10,251 nucleotides of DNA from an uncultured Corynebacterium sp. Its GTDB lineage: Bacteria; Actinomycetota; Actinomycetes; Mycobacteriales; Mycobacteriaceae. The stretch is taken from positions 1 to 10,251 of the forward strand of contig NZ_CABTZR010000075.1 of NCBI RefSeq assembly GCF_902489365.1. Reading direction: 5' to 3'. Below the pieces are notes generated by a model. It was given only the letters and a program-made list of their open reading frames with translations, was not told the DNA's origin and made no database searches. Each line of letters starts with the position of its first letter. The stretch's first letter is position 1. The position numbers and the translations under genes were made by a program. Positions 6,130 to 10,251 of the stretch are shown piece by piece.

Positions 6130-8907
6130 ATGTTCGAGAGGTTTACTGACCGTGCTCGCCGCGTCATTGTTTTGGCGCAGGAGGAAGCACGCATGCTCAA
6201 CCACAATTACATCGGCACCGAGCACATCCTCCTGGGGCTTATTCACGAAGGCGAAGGCGTAGCGGCCAAGGCTTTGGAATCCATGGGGATCTCGCTGGAG
6301 GACGTCCGCCGTGAGGTGGAAGAGATTATTGGTCAAGGTTCTCAGCCGCACACCGGCCACATCCCATTTACCCCGCGCGCGAAGAAGGTTCTCGAGCTCT
6401 CCCTGCGTGAGGGGCTCCAGATGGGCCACAAGTACATTGGCACTGAGTTCCTGCTGCTCGGCCTCATCCGTGAGGGTGACGGCGTGGCGGCTCAGGTGCT
6501 GACCAAGCTGGGCGCCGACTTGCCGCGCGTGCGCCAGCAGGTTATCCAGCTGCTCTCCGGCTACGAAGGGAATGAAGGCGAAGGCGGCCAGTCCCAGGGT
6601 GGCCCCGGTCCGGTAGGCGCCGGCGCCGGCGCTGGCCAGGGTGGCCGTGGTGGCCCGGGTGGCTCCGGCGAGCGCTCCAACTCCCTGGTGCTGGACCAGT
6701 TCGGCCGTAACCTCACCCAGGCTGCGCGCGACGGCAAGCTGGACCCAGTTGTGGGTCGCGATTCCGAGATTGAGCGCATCATGCAGGTTCTGTCTCGCCG
6801 CACCAAGAACAACCCGGTGCTCATCGGTGAGCCCGGCGTGGGTAAGACCGCCGTGGTCGAAGGCCTGGCCCTCGATATCGTTAACGGCAAGGTCCCGGAG
6901 ACCCTCAAGGATAAGCAGCTCTATTCGCTGGACCTCGGCTCCCTGGTAGCTGGCTCGCGCTACCGCGGTGACTTCGAGGAGCGCCTGAAGAAGGTGCTCA
7001 AGGAGATTAACCAGCGCGGTGACATCATCCTCTTTATCGATGAGATCCACACCCTGGTGGGCGCCGGTGCCGCCGAGGGCGCTATCGATGCTGCTTCCTT
7101 GCTGAAGCCGAAACTGGCCCGCGGTGAACTACAGACCATCGGTGCCACCACCCTGGATGAGTACCGCAAGCACATTGAGAAGGATGCTGCCTTGGAGCGC
7201 CGCTTCCAGCCTGTCAAGGTAGAAGAGCCCTCCCTCGATGACACCATCCTGATCCTCAAGGGGCTGCGCGATAAGTACGAGGCACACCACCGCGTCTCCT
7301 ACACCGATGAAGCGTTGAAGGCTGCGGCCTCCCTGTCGGACCGCTACATCAATGACCGCTTCTTGCCGGATAAGGCTGTTGACCTCCTCGATGAGGCCGG
7401 TGCCCGTATGCGCATCAAGCGCATGACCGCCCCGGAGGGCCTGCGCGAAGTGGATGATCGCATCGCAGAGGTCCGCAAGGAAAAGGAAGCTGCGATTGAC
7501 GCCCAGGACTTCGAGAAGGCCGCTGGCCTGCGCGATAAGGAGCGCAAGCTGGGTGAAGAGCGCGCGGAAAAGGAAAAGCAGTGGCGCTCCGGTGACTTGG
7601 AGGAAATCGCCGAGGTCGGCGAGGAGCAGATCGCTGAGGTCCTCGCACACTGGACCGGCATTCCGGTGCTCAAACTCACGGAGAAGGAATCCAACCGCCT
7701 CCTCAACATGGAGGAGGAGCTGCACAAGCGCATCATCGGCCAAGACGATGCCGTCAAGGCTGTCTCCCGCGCCATCCGCCGCACTCGTGCTGGTCTGAAG
7801 GATCCGCGCCGTCCTTCCGGTTCCTTCATCTTCGCCGGCCCGTCCGGTGTGGGTAAGACGGAGCTGTCGAAATCCCTGGCTAACTTCCTCTTCGGTTCGG
7901 ATGATGACCTCATCCAGATCGATATGGGTGAGTTCCACGATCGCTTCACCGCGTCCCGCCTCTTTGGTGCTCCTCCGGGATACGTTGGCTACGAAGAGGG
8001 CGGCCAGCTGACCGAGAAGGTCCGCCGCAAACCGTTCTCCGTGGTGCTCTTCGATGAGATTGAGAAGGCCCACAAGGAGATCTACAACACCCTTCTGCAG
8101 GTGTTGGAGGATGGCCGCCTGACCGATGGTCAGGGCCGCGTGGTGGACTTCAAGAACACCGTGCTCATCTTCACCTCGAACTTGGGTACTCAGGATATCT
8201 CCAAGGCCGTGGGCTTGGGCTTCACTGGTTCTTCGGAGAATGACGCCGATGCGCAGTACGAGCGCATGAAGAACAAGGTCAACGACGAGCTGAAGAAGCA
8301 CTTCCGCCCCGAGTTCCTCAACCGTATCGATGAGATTGTGGTCTTCCACCAGCTCACCCAGGAGCAGATCGTCGAGATGGTGGAGCTGCTCATCGCCCGC
8401 GTGGAGAAGCAGCTCTCCGAGCGTGACATGGGCATCGAGCTCACCCAGAAGGCCAAGGACCTGTTGGCTAAGCGTGGCTTCGACCCGGTCTTGGGTGCTC
8501 GTCCGCTGCGCCGCACCATCCAGCGTGAGATCGAGGATCAGCTCTCCGAGAAGATCCTCTTCGGCGAAATCGGTGCGGGCGAAATCATCACCGTGGACGT
8601 TGAAGGCTGGGACGGCGAGTCCAAGGACAACTCTTCTGCCACCTTCACCTTCACACCGCGTCCGCGCCCGTTGCCGGAGGACACCTTTGACAAGGAGCTC
8701 GAGGAGACCGCCGTGCGGGAGGCCGATGAGGAACTGGCCACCGAGATCGACACCGAAACTCATGGCCCCGACTCCGATGGTCCGGACACGGTGACTCCGG
8801 ACGTCCTCGACGAGTCTGGTAGCGATTCCGCTGAGGAATCCCACAATGACGATGGCGATGACGGCAACCCGCCGCCGGCAGGTGCCGGTGCTGGCCAGCC
8901 GCTCTAA
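6130..8907 (+). CDS. clpC: ATP-dependent Clp protease ATPase subunit ClpC
   Basis: This AAA+ unfoldase of 925 residues feeds substrates to the ClpP1P2 peptidase in the cytoplasm. Two N-terminal Clp repeats come first (about 1-147, starting MFERFTDRARRV, with the twin YIGTEHILLGLI and YIGTEFLLLGLI motifs). A glycine-rich linker follows (148-185). The first AAA domain has Walker A GEPGVGKT (233-240) and Walker B with Asp304-Glu305. The middle domain contains a UVR-like DAQDFEKAAGLRD (about 457-469). The second AAA domain has Walker A GPSGVGKT (570-577) and Walker B with Asp642-Glu643. The C-terminal D2 region is intact through DQLSEKILF. A tail of about 98 residues (828-925) is strongly acidic and ends in a Pro/Gly/Ala segment. 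Mycobacterial ClpC1, at about 848 residues, lacks this length. The start ATG has AAAGG nine bases upstream. The gene is single, with strong terminators behind it. Confidence 0.98.
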   Translation: MFERFTDRARRVIVLAQEEARMLNHNYIGTEHILLGLIHEGEGVAAKALESMGISLEDVRREVEEIIGQGSQPHTGHIPFTPRAKKVLELSLREGLQMGHKYIGTEFLLLGLIREGDGVAAQVLTKLGADLPRVRQQVIQLLSGYEGNEGEGGQSQGGPGPVGAGAGAGQGGRGGPGGSGERSNSLVLDQFGRNLTQAARDGKLDPVVGRDSEIERIMQVLSRRTKNNPVLIGEPGVGKTAVVEGLALDIVNGKVPETLKDKQLYSLDLGSLVAGSRYRGDFEERLKKVLKEINQRGDIILFIDEIHTLVGAGAAEGAIDAASLLKPKLARGELQTIGATTLDEYRKHIEKDAALERRFQPVKVEEPSLDDTILILKGLRDKYEAHHRVSYTDEALKAAASLSDRYINDRFLPDKAVDLLDEAGARMRIKRMTAPEGLREVDDRIAEVRKEKEAAIDAQDFEKAAGLRDKERKLGEERAEKEKQWRSGDLEEIAEVGEEQIAEVLAHWTGIPVLKLTEKESNRLLNMEEELHKRIIGQDDAVKAVSRAIRRTRAGLKDPRRPSGSFIFAGPSGVGKTELSKSLANFLFGSDDDLIQIDMGEFHDRFTASRLFGAPPGYVGYEEGGQLTEKVRRKPFSVVLFDEIEKAHKEIYNTLLQVLEDGRLTDGQGRVVDFKNTVLIFTSNLGTQDISKAVGLGFTGSSENDADAQYERMKNKVNDELKKHFRPEFLNRIDEIVVFHQLTQEQIVEMVELLIARVEKQLSERDMGIELTQKAKDLLAKRGFDPVLGARPLRRTIQREIEDQLSEKILFGEIGAGEIITVDVEGWDGESKDNSSATFTFTPRPRPLPEDTFDKELEETAVREADEELATEIDTETHGPDSDGPDTVTPDVLDESGSDSAEESHNDDGDDGNPPPAGAGAGQPL

Positions 8908-8915
8908 GCACTGAC

Positions 8916-8937
8916 GTGGGCCCCGCGCTGGGCCCAC
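8916..8937 (+). terminator. First hairpin after clpC
   Basis: A perfect eight-base stem GTGGGCCC / GGGCCCAC around the loop CGCGCT begins nine bases after the clpC stop. It is followed by AAGAATT rather than a T run, so it may act together with the second hairpin. Confidence 0.6.
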
Positions 8938-8944
8938 AAGAATT

Positions 8945-8990
8945 AGCCCCGGACCGCATGCGTGTGACACCGCGTGTGGTCCGGGGCTTT
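8945..8990. terminator. Strong terminator between clpC and the CDF gene
   Basis: An 11-base perfect stem AGCCCCGGACC / GGTCCGGGGCT (8945-8955 with 8978-8988) is extended inward by seven more pairs including two wobbles (8956-8962 with 8971-8977), around an eight-base loop. TTTCTGT follows on the plus strand, as expected for clpC. On the minus strand the stem runs into AATTCTT, so it could also stop transcripts of the convergent transporter. Confidence 0.85.
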
Positions 8991-9019
8991 CTGTGCGTGA
9001 CCGGTGGGCGGGATGGCCC

Positions 9020-9042
9020 AGTGGGCGGGCCTCCCGCCCACT
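9020..9042. terminator. Perfect 10-bp hairpin behind the CDF gene
   Basis: AGTGGGCGGG / CCCGCCCACT pairs perfectly around the three-base loop CCT, 12 bases after the stop of the minus-strand transporter. No T run follows on that strand. A second copy of GTGGGCGGG at 9004-9012 could compete for the same right arm. The likely role is 3' end formation or transcript protection for the transporter. Confidence 0.6.
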
Positions 9043-9054
9043 ATTAAAAAGGAA

Positions 9055-9945
9055 TCAGCACACCGTCTCGTGGGATTCGTGCTCTGGGTGCTCGATCTGG
9101 ATGGTGGAGTGCTCGATACCGTGCTCGCGCAGGGCCTGCTGGGCGGCATCTAACAGCGGACCGGTGTCGACGGTGCCGTCGCGCACGATGTGCACGGTCG
9201 TGAGCACGTTCACGCCGTCCAGGCTCCACAGGTGCAGGTCGTGGATGTCGGCAACGCCCTCGACCTGCCGCAGCGCCGGCTCGATCACGCTGGCGTCGAA
9301 GCCCGCCGGAACCTGCTCGAGCAGAACGCTCGCCGACAACCGCATGAGCTGCCACGCGCGTGGGAGCACCATCGCGGCGATGAGTAGGGAGGCGATCACG
9401 TCCGCCGCCACAAATCCCGTGGTCAGTACCACGATGCCCGCTACGATCACCGCGACCGAGCCGAGCAAATCCACCAGCACGTGCAAGAACGCGCCCTCCA
9501 CGTTGATTGAGGACTCGCGGTGCCGGTGCAGCACCCACGCCGATAGCGCATTTGCCACTAGGCCGATCACCGCGATGAGCAGCATCGCCTCGCCCTGCAC
9601 CTCGGCCGGGCTCTGTAGGCGGCGCACCGCCTCGACGACAATCCACACCGAGATTGCCAGCACCATCACCGCGTTCGCCAGCGCTGCCAGCACCTCCACT
9701 CGACGGTAGCCGTAGGTGGCCTGGGCTGATGCTTGGCGCCGCCCAACCAACACCGCGATCACCGCAATGATGAGCCCCGCGGCGTCGGAAAGCATGTGCA
9801 TCGCATCCGCCATTAGCGCCATGGACCCCGCCAACCAGCCGCCGATCAGTTCCGCGAAGAAGACGATGCCGGTAATACTGAGGGCAGCCAGGAGCGCGCG
9901 CAGCGGTGTGCTGGAGTGATCGTGGTCGTGGTGCTCGTGTGTCAT
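9055..9945 (-). CDS. Cation diffusion facilitator, zinc-type exporter (CzcD/ZitB-like)
   Basis: This inner-membrane metal/proton antiporter of 296 residues should export zinc and perhaps related divalent ions. A His-rich start (HEHHDHDH, 3-10) is followed by six membrane helices and a cytoplasmic C-terminal domain (about 206-296) containing HDLHLWSLDG. The transport site is visible as HMLSD in helix 2 (His50, Asp54) and HVLVD in helix 5 (His155, Asp159). This HD-HD pattern is known in zinc-selective members, while DD-HD proteins such as YiiP also take cadmium. The helix 2-3 motif YGYRRVEVLAAL is typical of the CzcD group. ATG at 9945 is the first start and has no clear Shine-Dalgarno. The promoter position suggests a leaderless message. 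The gene ends convergent to clpC across a terminator-rich gap of 147 bases. Confidence 0.95.
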   Translation of the reverse strand: MTHEHHDHDHSSTPLRALLAALSITGIVFFAELIGGWLAGSMALMADAMHMLSDAAGLIIAVIAVLVGRRQASAQATYGYRRVEVLAALANAVMVLAISVWIVVEAVRRLQSPAEVQGEAMLLIAVIGLVANALSAWVLHRHRESSINVEGAFLHVLVDLLGSVAVIVAGIVVLTTGFVAADVIASLLIAAMVLPRAWQLMRLSASVLLEQVPAGFDASVIEPALRQVEGVADIHDLHLWSLDGVNVLTTVHIVRDGTVDTGPLLDAAQQALREHGIEHSTIQIEHPEHESHETVC

Positions 9946-9951
9946 GCACTC

Positions 9952-9980
9952 AGCCTATCGCCGCCGGTGCCTATTGACAA
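9952..9980 (-). promoter_or_regulatory. Candidate promoter giving a leaderless CDF transcript
   Basis: The minus strand has TTGTCA (9980-9975) and TAGGCT (9957-9952) separated by 17 bases. The predicted start, about seven bases past the -10 box, falls on or next to the A of the ATG at 9945. The -35 box lies inside the small palindrome ATTG-A-CAAT (9973-9981, counted loosely), which could be a regulator half site. Leaderless genes are frequent in corynebacteria. Confidence 0.5.
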
Positions 9981-10020
9981 TTAAATGAAAATGGATAGTA
10001 GTGGGCGAATCGTTCTAGCT

Positions 10021-10251
10021 CTACTTGGCCACGCCGAGGTCTACCAGAGCTTTCTTTGCCACCTCAGGGTCATTATTTTTGATCATGTACTCAACGATTC
10101 CCTTATCCTCTGGGAGGATTTCCGCAACAGTGATGAGAGACTCGACTTGCTGTGCCTTGAATGTGGAGCCGCGCGTTGATTCTGCCGGAATCTCAATGCC
10201 GTCGAGGACAGGCTTGCCGTCACGAACGGCGGCGGTGGCGGCAGGGTCATC
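10021..10251 (-). CDS. C-terminal fragment of an unrecognised protein
   Basis: A reading frame enters from the right edge and runs 76 codons to TAG at 10023-10021. No start lies inside the window apart from an internal ATG, so the gene begins beyond 10251. The visible part reads as real protein: a Pro/Ala/Asp-rich piece containing DGKPVLDGIEIPAEST, then an alternating helical part with AQQVESLITVAEILPEDKG and EYMIKNNDPEVAKKALVDLG near the end. It has no cysteine and no evident membrane segment. I recognise no family. It lies 76 bases upstream of the CDF start on the same strand, and the CDF gene appears to have its own promoter in between. Confidence 0.6.
   Translation of the reverse strand, partial: DDPAATAAVRDGKPVLDGIEIPAESTRGSTFKAQQVESLITVAEILPEDKGIVEYMIKNNDPEVAKKALVDLGVAK

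Noticed and set aside
7129..8970. A 613-codon open frame on the minus strand across clpC, with another of 368 codons at 5944-7050.
   Set aside because: Both lie opposite an unmistakable ClpC. Long antisense frames are common opposite biased high-GC genes, and neither reads like a protein family.
9044..9949. A 301-codon frame on the minus strand nearly coextensive with the CDF gene, and a 238-codon plus-strand frame at 8993-9709.
   Set aside because: The CDF frame has all family motifs. The other two are Arg- or Ser/Thr-rich shadows.
9985..10179. A 64-codon plus-strand frame preceded by TTGACA at 9974.
   Set aside because: It runs opposite the partial gene and has no proper ribosome site. 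The TTGACA is the mirror of the CDF -35 box.

Overview
The window looks like chromosomal DNA of a high-GC actinobacterium, most likely a Corynebacterium. The main reason is the ClpC protein, which is close to mycobacterial ClpC1 along its length but has a long acidic tail that I associate with corynebacteria. The GTG start, the probable leaderless start and the ClgR-type operator upstream of clpC fit that placement. The genus call is an inference, since no search was possible.

Layout from left to right. Positions 1-146 are a leader region with an imperfect inverted repeat. It precedes a 14-helix DHA2-type drug efflux transporter on the plus strand (147-1547). Tail to tail with it lies a minus-strand block of four genes, read right to left: an FHA-like protein with a C-terminal helix-turn-helix (5895-5209), a lipoprotein (5086-4421), a membrane Ser/Thr protein kinase (4418-2910) and a kinase-like membrane protein without catalytic residues, i.e. 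a pseudokinase (2798-1557). Divergent from the FHA gene is clpC (6130-8907, plus strand). Two strong hairpins follow clpC. A third hairpin follows a convergent zinc-type cation diffusion facilitator (9945-9055, minus strand). The right edge carries the last 76 codons of an unrecognised minus-strand gene (10251-10021) with no start codon in the window.

The four-gene block is the most interesting part. Kinase and pseudokinase share a layout: cytoplasmic kinase fold, low-complexity juxtamembrane stretch, one membrane helix, and an extracytoplasmic domain with four cysteines in nearly the same spacing, the last being the final residue of each protein. They therefore look like a duplicated receptor pair in which one partner lost catalysis. 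The lipoprotein ends two bases before the kinase start, so it is a natural candidate for an outside partner. The FHA-HTH protein is a candidate phosphothreonine-reading output. Together this could be a surface-sensing circuit, but that is inference from domain content and gene order.

The intergenic region between the FHA gene and clpC holds a good ClgR-type site. It could link the kinase locus to the Clp proteolysis regulon, or serve clpC alone. The transporter, ClpC and the zinc exporter are ordinary members of known families.
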